From assembly GCF_907165205.1 (NCBI RefSeq), contig NC_058190.1, forward strand, positions 45,000,116 through 45,064,115: a stretch of DNA of 64,000 bases, in the 5' to 3' direction. A program made the translations under genes and the position numbers. The notes under the pieces are model-generated. The model searched no databases. It saw nothing but the letters and a program-made list of their open reading frames with translations, and had not been told where the DNA came from. Position 1 is the stretch's first letter. The number at the start of each line of letters is the position of its first letter. Positions 23,429 to 37,147 of this stretch are shown one piece after another. Source of the DNA: Coccinella septempunctata (Eukaryota > Arthropoda > Insecta > Coleoptera > Coccinellidae).

Positions 23429-25768
23429 AAGGTATCGAAGTTCTGGAAATATATTTTAATTCTCCCAAACTTTGTATTTTAACCTTCTATCGTTCTGTGC
23501 GTTCATTTTGCGATTCTCAAAGTGGTTCGTATAAACACAAAATATTTTGTTACGGTTGAATCTAGCTCGAAATAAAGCTTCATGTCAGGGCATGATGATA
23601 ACATTGGGGAAGTTTCCACTTCGTCTGTTCAATTAGCCTTTGTTTTATTTGTCTGGCGGTTTACTACTCAGAGATTACACACAAAGGAAAGTTACAAGTT
23701 TTATCTCTGGAGTTTATGGATTTTCATGGACTTAGAACTGGTGATATGTTGAATGATTTTGGAAGGTAACCACAGATAACTCCTGAGAAGCAGAAAGGGA
23801 AATGTATATGGTTAGTGAGGCTTGTATCCTGAACCTAAAGTATTTATTATGTATATAAATCTAACGAACAACTTCATTAAGTATGTTCAACTAATGGGAG
23901 TAGTACAGGATATAAAATTAAAGAAAAAACCGCTTAAAAAGGGTAGAGTTATAATTCGAAATCATCATTATCCTCGGCCATCAACTTTGTAGTGCTACAT
24001 TTCGTGTCAAATCTAACATCAGTATAATATTCATCAGCCGAGATGGGAAAATACGAGTTTGTTAGTGTATTTATAACTACATGTTTATTACCGAAGGTAC
24101 TATGGGAACTCCTCAAGAAATCTTCGTTTATTGTGTTATACAATTGCACGTCATTAGAGAGTCTGTGAATGTTGAAATGTTTATTAATTCAATCCTGAAC
24201 GGAGTTGTCACGGCTTATTCTACTGAGGTGATACAAATGATGACATTAAGGTTGAAATGCATAACGAGACGTTATACAGGGTTTGGACAAAGTATATAGG
24301 AATAATTTAAATGTGTCACCCTATAAATTTTCCCAGATTTTACGAGACCTTGTTATTTCGAATTTGTTCATACTAAATTTAGTGGAAATAATTTCAAATT
24401 GGGAAAGTTGAGGGTATTTCTGGTGGAAGGAAAATTACATAAGGGGTCATTATTGTACTGTAGAGTTTTATAAATATCGTCCTTTTTTTAAGATATTAAC
24501 TTTGTTCTACCCAAAACCTGTATTCATTAAGTTAGAGGTCTCAAGCCATGAGTTATTGATGTCCTACATAGTTGTTTTCCTTTGAATTATGCGTGATTTC
24601 TAAAACAAGGTTGTTTGTGGATTTTTCCTTCATTTTACGTGAGTGACACATAAAGGGCTCTGGTAAAAAAATCCGCTCTCGTTGTTCGATCTATTGTATA
24701 CCAAAATCCAACCGCCATGCAATCTGAAACCAATGGACATATCTCCTAAAGAAAGAGATCGATAGAGTGTTAACCTCACAAAGAAGGAGAATCCAACACG
24801 ATGAAGATCTTGTTACATTGTTTGGCAACATAGTAGATCTTGAATACAATGAGCATTTCAGTAGCACTTCAGATACAATAAAACTGTTTATATCAGGATG
24901 TCAACACCTACTTGCACCATATTGTTGCAACACCTGGTCATCCTCATCTTGACAATTTTTCATTTCGCAAAATTTTCACCCGATGCATCTACGTTTCTGT
25001 GAAATCCATTTTCTCCTGTGAGTCCTGCGATGTCAGGATATTGAGCTGTCTTCAAGAATGGTCCGCTTACATCGAAAATTAATTTTTCAGCCATGCAGAA
25101 AATTGCGCTCGTCTCCGAAATGATAAACATGCGTCCAATGGATCATTTCACGGATCATTCACGTCGGCCGACAAGCCAGAGATCTATTTTCGTGCTTTCA
25201 TGAGGATCCCGTCGGAAAAGGAGGGAATTTCAATTAAAATTCCATCTTAGAGAAATCCGGAGAATTTGGGATAAGTCAAACACTTCTATTAACGAGCTTC
25301 AAATAGCTAACCCCTCGGCCGCTACTCCAGTTTTTCTGTTTAGTGTCAGAGTTGAAAATAAACAAGGAAGCTGAAGGACTGACGCTTCGGACTAATTTCA
25401 CGAGGTTCAGTGCAGTCATCTGCAGAGTCTCTGGCATGCTGAAAGATTCAATTTAAGGATGCACTGAAATTAGATAAATCTCCCTATTCAAGGCTCCGAA
25501 CTTTATCTTGATAGGATCGAATATATTCCCTTCTTGATAGTGTTGACATCCCCCATTCTTCCTGAACTATATGGTTCTTTTACGACAATAGTTGATTACC
25601 TTGTATCTCACTCAGAAACACAAAGGTTTTAAGGTCTTTTTTAGAAATTGGCATTCTGTCCAAACCTACACGATTATAATGGGTTTTTAAAATAGATTGT
25701 TAGTTGTTATGTTCTGCAAACAGCATTTAACGACCTCAGAAGATGCTAAGCCTCAGATTGGTCCCATA
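23429..25768. other. Unassigned stretch with a possible small element end at 24274
   Basis: Mostly featureless AT-rich DNA. At 24274-24300 tatacagggtttggacaaag resembles the end of a TA-flanked transposon, and tcaccctata follows 40 bp later; this could be a very small or truncated element. ORFs at 23949-24299 and 24767-24952 have no recognisable domain. The area 25000-25500 is slightly GC-richer with no convincing exon. Confidence 0.3.
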
Positions 25769-26464
25769 TACAGGGGGAGTCTTTCACTGGTACAAATAAT
25801 AACAGTAGATTCTTCAGGTCAAAACAAACACTTTTATCTATAATATAACATTTTTTCCGTTTTGGCCCTGATAAAAAGCCATTTTAAGTTTTCATAATGA
25901 GCTGTGCCACCCCTGGAAATACAAAATTACCTTCTGAATAATTAGCTAAATCTGTGACTACTCACCTGTGGATCTTTTAAAAAGAGTTACATAAGGTTAA
26001 AGTACCCAATTTTTCGAATTTCATACACAGATGTTTTTTATTTTTCAACATTAAATAACTCGAAAACGGCGCATTAAGTAGAAAATTTGAAGAATACTTT
26101 CATTTTACAGAACGTTCAAATATTCATTAGATAGGGTCCAACTTAGTTTCAACAGTTGGGTTCTTTGAATTTTTGATATTTTTATGTTACTTAATGGTCA
26201 TAATGAGAACACTGGAAGACGTGGGTGATATCTTGTGTTCGAAGAAGATTTTCAAATGAATAAAAAACTCTATTCGGAAATTCATTGCATTCGATAAAAA
26301 CCGTTTGTGAGATAGAACTGAAAATAACATTTTTATGGTTATTCAACAGCCTGTATCTTTCAAACCGAGCCGATTCGGAAAAAATGGTAGGAGAAAAAAG
26401 TGTTTCTTTTGACCTCAAGAATCAACTATTAAAATATTTTTACGAGTCAAAGACTCACCTTGTA
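25769..26464 (-). mobile_element. MITE-A copy 5, complete, reverse orientation
   Basis: Starts TACAGGGGGAGTCTTTCAC and ends AGACTCACCTTGTA. Relative to copy 1 the internal landmarks appear in reverse order: ctgtgccacccctgg near the left, aaccgagccgattcgg near the right. Both ORFs overlapping it (26191-26418 and 26285-26521) are shadows of the repeat. Confidence 0.87.
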
Positions 26465-27889
26465 CATCAATGTTTCACTCTGATTTTAATTCAGCTTCAT
26501 ACTTATAACTCGTTCTTTTAGTTCATTTATTCAGCTGATATGTGTCCTTTATATCTTGGCAATTGATATCAATCGAATGGGTAAAGTAAGTTCTTGTTCA
26601 CTTTCACACACTAGAATTTCACGTAATTTTCTGGCCAATTATACCTAGTACATGAAAACCAATACCTTAATTACCCACATATTCTATATATTGATGTTGT
26701 TTTTAAACCTTGACATTTAATTTATACGCTAATGAACATTTCACTGATAACTCTCTCATCTAATACTACATGCAAAATTGATTTCGTTTTCATGAAAATA
26801 TCATCAACTTAACGTTGGTGGTCTCCTCAGTTTTTAGTCATGACAACCCATGATATAGTTCCTCTGGATCGACTCTGCTTCACTTCAAATAAATTTCCAA
26901 TAGTTAACTTCCAGGACTAGATATAATTGGGTTTTTACGGCCTGAATTTCTCTTGGGTTGGATGGTGAATTATAGACGTAAATAACCAGAAGATTTCCGT
27001 GAGAATTACCGCAGGTGCTTAGGTGTTGCTTTTTGAAGAATCGGAATCGATAAGGTGTAATTTAACTCTTACATTTAGATTTACGTTGGATAGCTCTCAT
27101 AATTTAATTACTTCCAGTCCTGTAGCGCACCTGCGAAGTAAAAGTGGAGCAATTTACCGGACAGAATGAAATAGTACAATCGAGAATTATCGTCGAATAA
27201 ATTCGATAATATCTCCTTTCTACTGGAGAGGTATAATAAGTATTCGACAAGCTCAACTCATCTAAATTCCATTCGTACTGAACCACTATTCAAATTTCTT
27301 CTCAAATATTAAAATCGAAATCAACTGGGTGATTAATAACAAAATTGTTGTGAGAACCGTCCACAGCTCGTAAATCTGAAATTCTAAACTCTGAAAATGG
27401 TAGCAACACATCGTTAAATTTCTGAATTTTCACATACTCACCGGTCCATCATGAATTGTTGATAATTGCTACTCTGAAATGCTAATTTCTTTTCATCGCA
27501 TTTCATTATCGAAAATTCACGATCTTAATCGAATACTGACTGAATACAAATCACACTTTTAGCTATTAGCAACGTTCATATTGACTTAACTCCTACTGGC
27601 AATATAAACCTCGCGTAAATCAACAAATTTTAACATACAAGCAATCTAGTTTATGACCAGAAAGATATGAAATTCAACCCACTCCCCAACTTTCTGGCTA
27701 AAGATAAATATTGACCGGTTAGGTGACTGGCATCTCAGTTTACAGTTAGGCATATCTAATTGATTTCTTTGTGGCTCAGATATACCAAGAGATTTGATAT
27801 TTCCACTGATATTGGGTGTCTGAATTGTGGGACCAGATAAACGACCGCAGTATTCTGTTCGACAGAAATAACAAAACCTAACGCTAAGC
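26465..27889. other. Unassigned non-coding stretch
   Basis: AT-rich, with no splice-flanked exon. Minus ORFs near 27104-27286, 27646-27891 and 27756-27977 are not recognisable. Confidence 0.35.
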
Positions 27890-28432
27890 ATGCAAATTGT
27901 TTTTGCAAAGGAATCATCAAATCACAAATTAGGCATTCATAAACATAAATATTTCGTTGAAGAGTTAGTGGATTCAAAGATGGATGATTTATTTATGGGT
28001 TTATTCAAGTTTTTGAAAGGACCAATACGAATGAAATATGAAACTTTGCAGAGCAATTATTTGGATAGAGCACCTGAAACCAATTTTCTCACCCCTTCCT
28101 TCATAGCTGAAGATGGGTCAAATCGACAAACCTTTTTGAATTTCTACCATAAATTTTCACCATTTTCATTTTTATACCCATCAATCCTGGGCCAGGGCCA
28201 CCCCTGTATAATATTGAATAAGCCAAAACAGAGAAAACCTGGTATTGCAAATATGAGGTCCTCGATGAGGTCCAACACGATACGATTCGAAAGCTTTCAG
28301 AAGATTCACTGGTCCGCCGAATTTTTATGTTTAAAACCAAAAAGTTCGCGTCATTCTGTGAGAATGAACTGCACTGCGACTCTCCAAGATATCTCGCGTG
28401 CAATGGCAGCTGAAAAATCGCCTACAAAATAA
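27890..28432 (+). other. 180-codon unrecognised open frame, possibly in a repeat
   Basis: This ORF is longer than most non-transposon frames in the window, but the product (MQIVFAKESSNHKLGIHKHK onward) has no domain I recognise. The opposite strand is also open over 28101-28403. Near 28195-28210 the sequence ccacccctgtata, read on the minus strand, gives TATACAGGGGTGGCCCTGGC. That resembles a transposon terminus running towards lower coordinates, and I could not find its partner end. I favour an undescribed repeat over a host exon. Confidence 0.25.
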
Positions 28433-29573
28433 TTTACTCAGCATCCACGATAATGAATGCCTTCACCTCAATACCTGAGATGCCACTCGTAATGGTCTGC
28501 CAACTTTTCCGTTTAAAACTTCAGTTTAACGATTAAAAAGCCCAGGATGAGTGTACAGCGGCATGCAATTAATCCAGCTGAACAGTTGCATAGTTCGCTA
28601 ATGAGTGGGGTCAATGAGATCCTGCCTCAAAATGACACATGACAAGGAAGTGCTCTACGCGAGACCACTTTTTGCCGGCCACGGTCGTTTCCACAGCTAC
28701 GTCCAAACCTGTTTAATTAATAGTTAGTTCATTATGATCTCCTGTATGTATTGATTTGTGCGAAGGAAATTCAATTAAAGTCTGCACCAAAAAAAGGACA
28801 TTCTGCCTTGGTACATTTATACTTTGGCATAGAAAACAGAACACCCAGTTGAATTTCTCACAACAAGTTTTTTGTTAAATGTGTCTTTTGATTAGGTGAG
28901 TAATCAATCAAAATTAATAATGTGTTAGTCCTCTACGGTGTACTCTCATATCAGAGGAACTTCGAGGCATATTATAATATGCCCTTATTATTATTTTATA
29001 TTATATTTTACCTTATATTCAAATAACGATCAAATGCGAATTGAAAAACCCAATAATTATCAAGTACTCACTTTTTATCAAATGAATTCCCATAAATTCT
29101 TCTTAATAATGTCAGGAATACATACTGGGTGTTCTGTTTTCCATTTCACATAGTATATTCAATTCCAATTGAAGACAAACGTGTAATCAGCTCAGGTTGG
29201 ATTCAAATTCGACGTAATTAATGAACGAAATTCGTTATGCTTGGAGAAATAAGCTCAGTTCGGAAATGGAAGAGCGGAAATTTGTTCCTCATAAAATACA
29301 TTGTTGTGTACGAATAATTATAGACTGGAGAGTTGGAATTATTCAATATTTACGCTTCAAGGTGGAAAATAACATGGTTGCGACATCTGATCGTATTGTG
29401 TTCTTCTTTAACTGAAGTAATTGTAATTATTTGTGGAAAAATACAGGAAGCTGACAATAAAATTGAGCCAACTTACAAAATGATCGAGAGTAACCATGTT
29501 TCTTCAGTCGGTAATGATCCCATTCGAAGGATTTTTCAAACAAGTAGAATAAAACTGACTGATGTACCTGTAC
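28433..29573. other. Unassigned non-coding stretch
   Basis: No supportable exon. ORFs at 28938-29153, 29221-29415 and 29333-29602 (+) are not recognisable, and the last runs into the mariner end. Confidence 0.35.
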
Positions 29574-30118
29574 TACGAGGATATATATTGAAAAATTCTT
29601 AGCCTACTATAGAACCAAACAAAATTTCAATGTCAAAATATTTTATTACTTAACATATTCTGCTCTTAATTGGATACATTTATTACATCGAACCTGCAAC
29701 GTCTCTAGACCTTTCAAAAAAATATTTCTTCGTGCTCTGCAAACCAGACCTCCACAGCTTTTATTACCTCCTCGTTGGAAGAAAAGTTACGACCTTTTAA
29801 ACTTTTTTTCAATTGAGGAAAGAGATGATAGTCGGATGAAGCCAAATCTGGTCAATAAAGGGGGTGTTCTAGTAATTCAAACCCTAAATAACGAATTTTT
29901 TGCATGGCAACATGAGATTTGTGTGCAGGGGCGTTGTCCTGCAAAAACAAAACACCTTTGGATAGCTTCCGGGTCTTTTTTCTTTGATTTTTTCCCGTAG
30001 AGTGGTCAGTAATGTCGAATAGTAATCTCCGGTTATTGTTCTACCCTTATGCCAAAAATCAATCATGATTACTCCATGGCAATCCCAAAAAACTGAAGCA
30101 ATAACTTTTCCAGCAGAT
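29574..30118 (-). mobile_element. MLE copy E, 3' half only
   Basis: The 3' end is complete (tacgaggatatatattgaaa at the left edge). On the minus strand the copy covers the transposase from ITGDYYSTLL through DNAPAH, the third-aspartate region (with damaged SPDLA) and the C-terminus. It is cut at about 30118, directly before a short TAGA repeat. Frameshifts break the C-terminal ORF; 29884-30066 is the longest remaining piece. Confidence 0.88.
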
Positions 30119-30143
30119 TCTAGATATAGATAGATAGATAGAA
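30119..30143. repeat. Short TAGA microsatellite at a mariner break
   Basis: About five TAGA/TATA units (tctagatatagatagataga) directly adjoin the truncated end of MLE copy E. Confidence 0.7.
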
Positions 30144-31247
30144 TTCATTACTTATAAAAAAGGTGTATTGTTATTTTATTCCGAAGTCACTTTTAATCGA
30201 GAGCAAAGTTCAGCATACCTTTTTTTTAATTCTCACTAATGATGCAAAAACATGTATGATCAATATAAATCCTTAATGCGGACTCAAATTGTCCATAATA
30301 CTTATAGAATTGTTCCAACTTGCTAAGGACATTTGCAGGTCAATCCCTAATGTTTTCCGGGGTAATTATTACACAGTATATTTCATAGCTTCAGTGCCAT
30401 AGACTTAACGATACGAACATCCGTTGAAGAAGATACACTCAGCAGCTCAATTCCGCAACAATTTTTCCCGCGTCAAGACCAAAGTAGCAATATATTCGAA
30501 TCTTTAACCTAATTAGCCGGGACTTATAGATGAAAGGGATCTAATTAAGTTAGAGTGAAACTGAGAGCAGAGAGCGGCAAAATCTTTCTGATTCAGCGAT
30601 TCATTAAGGATCCCTTTCAGGCCTGTGATTTATTGAGGGATCACAAAAAGCTGAAGATGTCAAGAGCTGTTGTTCATTGACTTTGGGGCGGATCGCAGAT
30701 ATATGGTCAGATGACTGAATTCACAACATAATTTCTCTTTTTTAACCATTCGGTTTCGTTGGGGATGAGTTTTCAGTTCTTGGATCAAACCCTCAAAGGA
30801 ATACGTGCTTTTTCAATAGGAAAACCGGAAAAAAATGTGTTTTTTCCCAATGCATCGACAGAATCATCATGGGAACCTATCTAAACGTAATTGTCGACTT
30901 CTTACCGCATAGTGTTGATACGTCGACTGAAATTCTATACTCGGAACAGATTATTTTACCACTCACTGAGTTTAATCTGTCCTTCAACCTGTTTTTATCT
31001 GAGAGAAACCTTATTTTGCCCTGAAACTCTAGGACGTCATGGCATGAGAATCTGACACTCTATACGTTCCAGCAAACAAAAGATGTGCGACAAACAAGCC
31101 TGCAGGGGAAAGATGACAATGCACTGCTACATATAGATTCACCTTCTACGGAAAAAATGGTGGAATATGTCGGATATTTCATTGCAGGCGCGTTGATTGA
31201 AATGTGAAATGTTTCAAGACCTCACCAAACTTGAATGGCATTGAATA
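30144..31247. other. Unassigned non-coding stretch
   Basis: No ORF of note, splice-flanked exon or shared repeat. Confidence 0.4.
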
Positions 31248-31922
31248 TACGCGGTGAGTCTTTGACTCATACAAATATTTTAACAGTAGATTTTTGAGAT
31301 CGAAAGAAACACTTTTTTCTTGTAACATTTTTTCCGAATCGGCTCGGTTTGACAGATACAGGGTGTTTAAAAACCATGAAAAAAGTTATTTTCAGTTCTA
31401 TCTCTCAAACGGTTTCATCGAATGAAATGAATTTCGGAATATAGTTTTTCATCTATTTGATTAATCTTTTTCGAACACAAGATACCACCCACGCCTTCCA
31501 GTTTTCTCATTATGACCATTAGGTACCAGAAAAATACCAAAGAACCCAACTCTTGAAACCTATTTGGACGCCATCTAATGAATATTTGAACGTTTTGTTA
31601 AAAAAAAGGAGGTTCCTCATATTTTCTCGTATAATGAGGTGTTTTCGAGTGATTTGATGTCCAAAAATTAAAAAGTATCTGTGAAATATGAAAAATTGGG
31701 TACGTTGGCTGAATATAACTCTGTTTAAAAGATCCACAGATGTGTAGTGTCACAGTTATCCTGTTTTTCCAGTAGTGGCACAGCTCATTATGAAAACTTA
31801 AATGGGCTATATCTTTTTATCAGGGCCGTATCGGAAAGAATAGTATAGGAAAAAAGTGTTTCTTTTGACCTCAAAAATCGACTGTTGAAATATTTGTACG
31901 AGTCAAAGATCCACCCTCTATA
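31248..31922 (+). mobile_element. MITE-A copy 6, complete
   Basis: Ends are TACGCGGTGAGTCTTTGACTC and the inverse of TATAGAGGGTGGATC. Both have diverged from the consensus TACAGGGTGAGTC. The interior matches copy 1 in order and orientation, including ggtttgacagatacag and the cggggcc-type right arm. Confidence 0.85.
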
Positions 31923-34500
31923 AACACGTTATTCTGCATATGCATTTGCTCCCTGGAAAGCTTCTCATTAAAGAAAGTTTTTTTGATCATAATTGTTTGA
32001 TCCGTAAAAAAACTTAATGATAATGCCAACAATAGCCTTCTCAGGTAGATAAATGGGAATTTTTTCACTGTCTACTAAAGCTGACGTTCTAATTCCTTAG
32101 AATATTCGATTTAGTGAGCTGTAAACATCTGAGATTTCGGAAATGAAGAATTCCAATCATCACCGCTTGGAATTAAGTTGTGGAAACTGAATAATTGGAC
32201 TAGTTCCACTTAGGAACTTCTAGCCACCCTGGAAAACTTGGAATCAATCCATATAATCTAGGGCTAATAACTAAAGTTTAGCCGTTCCGTCATTTAATCT
32301 AGTCTGTCGCATCTGCTCTGTACCAATCTCATTAGCAGGCAACAACATATTCCGCCGGCACTGAATCATGAGGAAATTAATTGCATTTCATTCCTTTATC
32401 AAGTTATCCACAAATCACGAGCAGCATATCTGGCTTGATTTGATTCTAATTGCTATTGATAAGGCTGAATGGAAATGTAGTCTCCACTCTGCGAATTTAT
32501 TAGTGAATGGAATTATTGCAATTATACGTAGTCTACGTCTGATCGTATTAAGCTATGCAAATTTCACGTCTTGATGTGAATATATTCTCGTGTGTGTGTG
32601 GGGCGGTTGGATGTAGACTTAAAGTCCTAGGGGTTGACGTAGAAGATCTCGAAGAGGTGATTGAAGTTGGATTGGTGTAAACGAGCCTTCTTCATTCACA
32701 TATTTTGAATCTGAAACGAGTAGACTCAAAAGAGCTTTCTTCTTAGACTTCTACTCTTCAAATGAAGTAGAGGAACTGCTCTTTATTAATTCTGTAAGCA
32801 CTGAGTAACAGTAATCTTCGACGGTAGATTGGCAACAACACAGTGAAATACCCAGTTGCTTGAGGTACCTTATTGCGATCTCCAGTAGATCATTAGGAAG
32901 TAATTATCGATCGAGATACTCTTGAGAAGCTAGTGAAAGGTTAGAAAGGACCTACTTAAGTAATGGATGCAGACGCAAAAGAGCTTAATTGGCTATTATC
33001 TGGCCAGCATTGCAGTGAACAAAAACTGGTGAGGATGATTCGTGCATTTTTAAACATTTCATTGTTATGAGCCATCTTCTCATTTCACTTTGGGATATTC
33101 AAACGTTGGAAAGTAAATATATTTATGATATTTTCATCCAAATATTTATGTTAGGAAATCCACAACAAACGAAGGTTCTCACTTTTGTTATGCTGTTACA
33201 TAAAGGACTTATTTATTTTTGGGATGGTGTTTTTGTTATGCATACTCATATATGATATGTGGAGAGATTTTAAGATTATTTGAAAACCTTTGGACGCTTC
33301 AATCCACAAATTGAACAATAAATGCAGAAATTAAAAACCTAACTTGGGTGGAATCACTTTATATTTGAAATTTGACTATAAAGAGTTTCACAACTATCTA
33401 AACAAAGCAATCCTATTAGGAATTGAACAAGCTATGAAATTGAAGAGGTTTAGTTTAAAATTAATTCACTTCTTTTTGCAATATGTAATTTTTTTAATTC
33501 ACTACATAAAAAAATAAGGTTGACAACACTTCATTCCTGAGGTGACCACAATATCTTGGAATTGGAATCTCTGCACCTCGTGATCTTCCCAGTCCCATTT
33601 ATTTCTCCTTTCAGGGATTTTCAAAAGCTGAAACATGCAATTTCTAGCAGTTGATTTAACCGTATAAAAGTACCTTGGAGAAACGTCAGAAAATTCAGCA
33701 TTTTTGCACCTTCAGCAACACGGTTTTGTAAGGATATCCGGACGCGGCTTGTTTCTTTTGTCGAAATCCGTGTTGACAATTATTGTTTGCATTTTATCTC
33801 GCTTCTTTTCATCAGCCATGAATACATATTTGTCTACCTGGATCCGGTGTTGGGATTTGACGTAATCTTCTTGGCTGATGAGAGGTTATGTTTGGCCTGC
33901 AGGGTTTTGCCGTGAATCTGGGGTATTTCTTGAATTATACGAATAGGGATAGTTGCAATTTTGAGCTGATGACTAGATCAGTCCACCAGGTACCTAATTC
34001 CTCGATCAAGTTTGATTCTGGATGCTTAATTCTTACTTCTCTAACACTCTTGAACCGAAATCATTGTCTATTGGTTTATTTTCCCAAAGGATTATCTGTA
34101 GAATGATACCTGTCTACTAAAAAGCAATTTAAAGGCGGTAGCGTTGGCTCGTTTAGTTTCCTTCGTTGTCCATTTAATCCTGACAGCAATATTCAAATTT
34201 TTGTCTAGCCTCACCCATCCTCACCATATGTTACACATGTTCCCTCCAACTCTTCTTGTAATAATAAGGTTCATCGACTGTTCCCAGCGATTTTACTGCT
34301 GATAAATATACAGCGCGGGCTCGAAAAACTAATGAAATCGAAAAGGCCCTGCTTACGTCTTTGATGTGGCAGGCTTGACTATAGACACATTAAAATTTGT
34401 TTGGCGTTTGGATCGACCTGGGTGGTCCAAGACAAGCCGCCTGTATCTTCGACAATATCACGACTATAGCATTTTCTAATAGACATGTTTGTTGTTTCAG
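31923..34500. other. Unassigned stretch upstream of the transmembrane exon, probably intron
   Basis: ORFs at 31871-32068 (-), 32368-32574, 33067-33255 and 33888-34106 (+) have no domain and no paired splice sites. A short tgtgtgtgtg run lies near 32590. The final 30 bases form the acceptor of the exon at 34501. Confidence 0.4.
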
Positions 34501-34613
34501 CTAATCGACGCAAGTTACCGAAGTAGTCCCTCATTCCAGACCTCGGCTGTGATAGTGCTGTGCTCCGTACTTCTTGGTCTTTTTGTCTTCATTGTCGTCA
34601 TTGTTGTGTGGAA
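34501..34613 (+). CDS. Transmembrane exon of an unidentified single-pass membrane protein
   Basis: This 113-nt internal exon is preceded by the acceptor tttgttgtttcag and followed by the donor AA|GTGAGTA. Read from its first base it is open for 37 codons plus two bases. The first 15 residues are polar and serine-rich (LIDASYRSSPSFQTS). Residues 16-37 are an uninterrupted hydrophobic run from AVIVL to VVIVVW, a typical membrane-spanning segment. The exon starts in phase 0 and ends in phase 2 (codon AA|G, lysine). The next exon supplies the G and a basic HKRK cluster, so the order is outside, membrane, stop-transfer, cytoplasm. The split-codon join, both splice sites and the membrane topology agree, which makes a real exon much more likely than a chance ORF. 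I do not recognise the family; candidates are type I guidance, adhesion or receptor proteins. Confidence 0.8.
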
Positions 34614-35544
34614 GTGAGTATCAAATGATAATTAACTTGTGATAGTTCTGAATGTTCAGATTCTTTAGGGCACCGTTACACTGGGTTATTAGAGCTACTT
34701 GTTGTTGAGCTTGTTCTAAGATGAAGCGGGATACAGTAACATTAATTTGAATCTGCAGAGAAAGCTGAAGATTTGCTCTTCTTAGTGGAATACTTGATAA
34801 TACAGAATGAGTAGAAGTGGAAAGTATAGCATAACATAAATGCATTCGGTATATACTACCCAATAGAACAATGCTCAAACAAGGAAGTTTTTATTTTGGA
34901 ACTAATGAATCTAGACATTTTGTTGCAGAGGATTATGTGGTTGTTGATTGGGTTTTCTAATCAACGTTTCCTATAAAGGGGATGAAATAGTTGAACTTTT
35001 CAATTGTAATCTCACTTTTTATGTATTTTGAGTTCAATTTCATAGACTCAAGCTTTTCTCACTGAGTAGTAGTTGATGAAATTTAAATAAAAATCACAAC
35101 TTCAAAAATAAATATATACGGTGTTTCATCTTTCATCAATAACTACCCTATACCCAACTACGTCGCGTAAAGGGTGGATTACAAACTTCTCAATAATACA
35201 GGAGTTGGGTAACTTAAAATTAAAATCAGCCTGCTTGACCGTTTTTAAAATAGTAGGTAAATACCAAAGACATGAATTTTGTGCCTTACATTTTACTCAG
35301 TCCTTAATCTAACTCTGCACAATCATGAACCCAGCTCCTGATTGATTCTTTAGTGAGAGATGTTTATATATATTTCAAAGTCAACTTAATTTTAAACGAA
35401 CTGGAATTTGATTCAAAATGGCATACATCCAATTTGTTTTTCGCATTAACTCTCGTCGAACATTGAAATGCACTGTTTTCTGAGTAGGCAGTCTACCAGT
35501 CAAGAACCCAGTACAAAAAAATGAATAACTACTATCACTCCGTA

Positions 35545-36213
35545 TACAGTGTGAGTATTTGACTCGTACAAATCTTTTAACAGTAAATTCTTGAGGTCAA
35601 AAGAAACACTTTTTTTCTATGCCATTTTTTATGAATCGGCTCCGTTTAAAAGATACAGGCTGTTGAAGGACCATCTTACAAACGGTTTTATCGAATCAAA
35701 TGAATTTCGGAATATAGTTTTTCATTTATTTGATGAATCTTTTTCGAACAAAAGATATCACCCACGTCTTCCAGTTTTCTCATTATGACCATTACGTACC
35801 ATAAGAATACCAAAAATTCAAAGAACTCTTGAAACTAAGTTGGACGCTATCTAATGAATATGGGAACGTTTCTTAAAATAAAAGTGTTCTCCATATTTTC
35901 TCGAATAATACGCCGTTTTCGAGGAATTTGATGTTCAAAAATGAGAAATATCTGTGATATTCGCAAAATTGGGTACTTTGGCTGAATGCAACTCTGTTTA
36001 AAAGATCCACAGATGTGCAGTATCATAGTTTCAGCTTGTTATTCTGAAGGGAATTTTGTTTTTTCATGAGTGGCACAGCTCTTTATGAAAACTTTAAAAG
36101 GCTTTATCTTTTCATCAGGGCCGAATCGGAAAAAATAGTGTAGGAAAAAAGTATTTCTTTCGACCTCAAGAATATACTGTAAAAATTTGTACGAATCAAA
36201 GAGTCACTGTGTA
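35545..36213 (+). mobile_element. MITE-A copy 7, complete
   Basis: Begins TACAGTGTGAGTATTTGACTC and ends GAGTCACTGTGTA. The interior is slightly shortened after ggctgttgaagg compared with copy 1. It lies in the large intron, 0.9 kb after the transmembrane exon. Confidence 0.85.
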
Positions 36214-36558
36214 TATTGAATACCTATCTTAACCTAAATCTTGCGCCTCTGAAGTATGATTGATTAATTATTTTCGAATGATCATGAACAGCATTCTATA
36301 GGTGTTGAAAAAATGACAAATTGAATGTTTGGCACCGAGTATTTTGCTTATGTTGCTTTGAAAAGTGAACCGCTGTTTCGGATAGCAAAATATAAAGATC
36401 TCAATATTAGTTACATTCATTCAATCGACAATCCCTATTCTGTTCAATTGGAAACTCTGAGAACTACGAAAAAGCTTACGAAATCTTACGAAAAATCTTT
36501 TTTTCACCGTACTGGAAACTGTCGTGATGGGTTTTCGCTGGTGTATAATCTCCAGCAA

Positions 36559-37147
36559 TAGGGAATTCTCCTCAATTTGGTTTATCACAGCATATGCAAG
36601 TTTAAACTGAAAAATTTTGAGTTTCACTCATGATTTTTTCAGATGCACCGCGGAAACTATTCAAAATCATCCTTCAAATATGGGGTTTTAAAATTTAAAT
36701 CGCTTTGTGCGGAGTTTACGATTTGGCAACAGCGCCTACTAGACAATGAAAAGAACATGTCCGATCAGCTTGTTTATAAAATATCAGCTGTTGATTTACG
36801 GCCGCCTACTTACTGGCAAGCTTCAACTGTAACCGGCCAAAAAAATCCCATAAAATTTTACGACCTTCCTCGTTCGTCGCAGACTTCATAGACAGCCATC
36901 TTTGTCTATCCCATCAAGATAATGTATTTGTTGTCCTTTATTATCAAGGCATATTTCAGTCGATGTTGCCAACTTGTGCAATCGAAATGAAACGCTTTAA
37001 ATTTTAAATACTCATTTTTATTTTTCATTTTTAAGTGCTTAAAATAATTTTTTTTTGGGAAATGGTTGAAATGGTTATTCGGAAATGTGATATTTCCAAG
37101 ATATTTCATAAAAAATACATAATTTTCGTCAGTAGGAGTATTCCTTA
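36559..37147 (+). mobile_element. TIR-F copy 1
   Basis: This about 590-bp segment is shared with 57849-58361 in inverted orientation. The left end TAGGGAATTCTCCTC and the reverse complement of the right end (TAAGGAATACTCCTAC) form a short imperfect inverted repeat bordered by TA. Internal landmarks include gatttggcaacagcgcctac and tttttaagtgcttaaaataa. No transposase is encoded. It looks like a small non-autonomous DNA transposon. Confidence 0.65.
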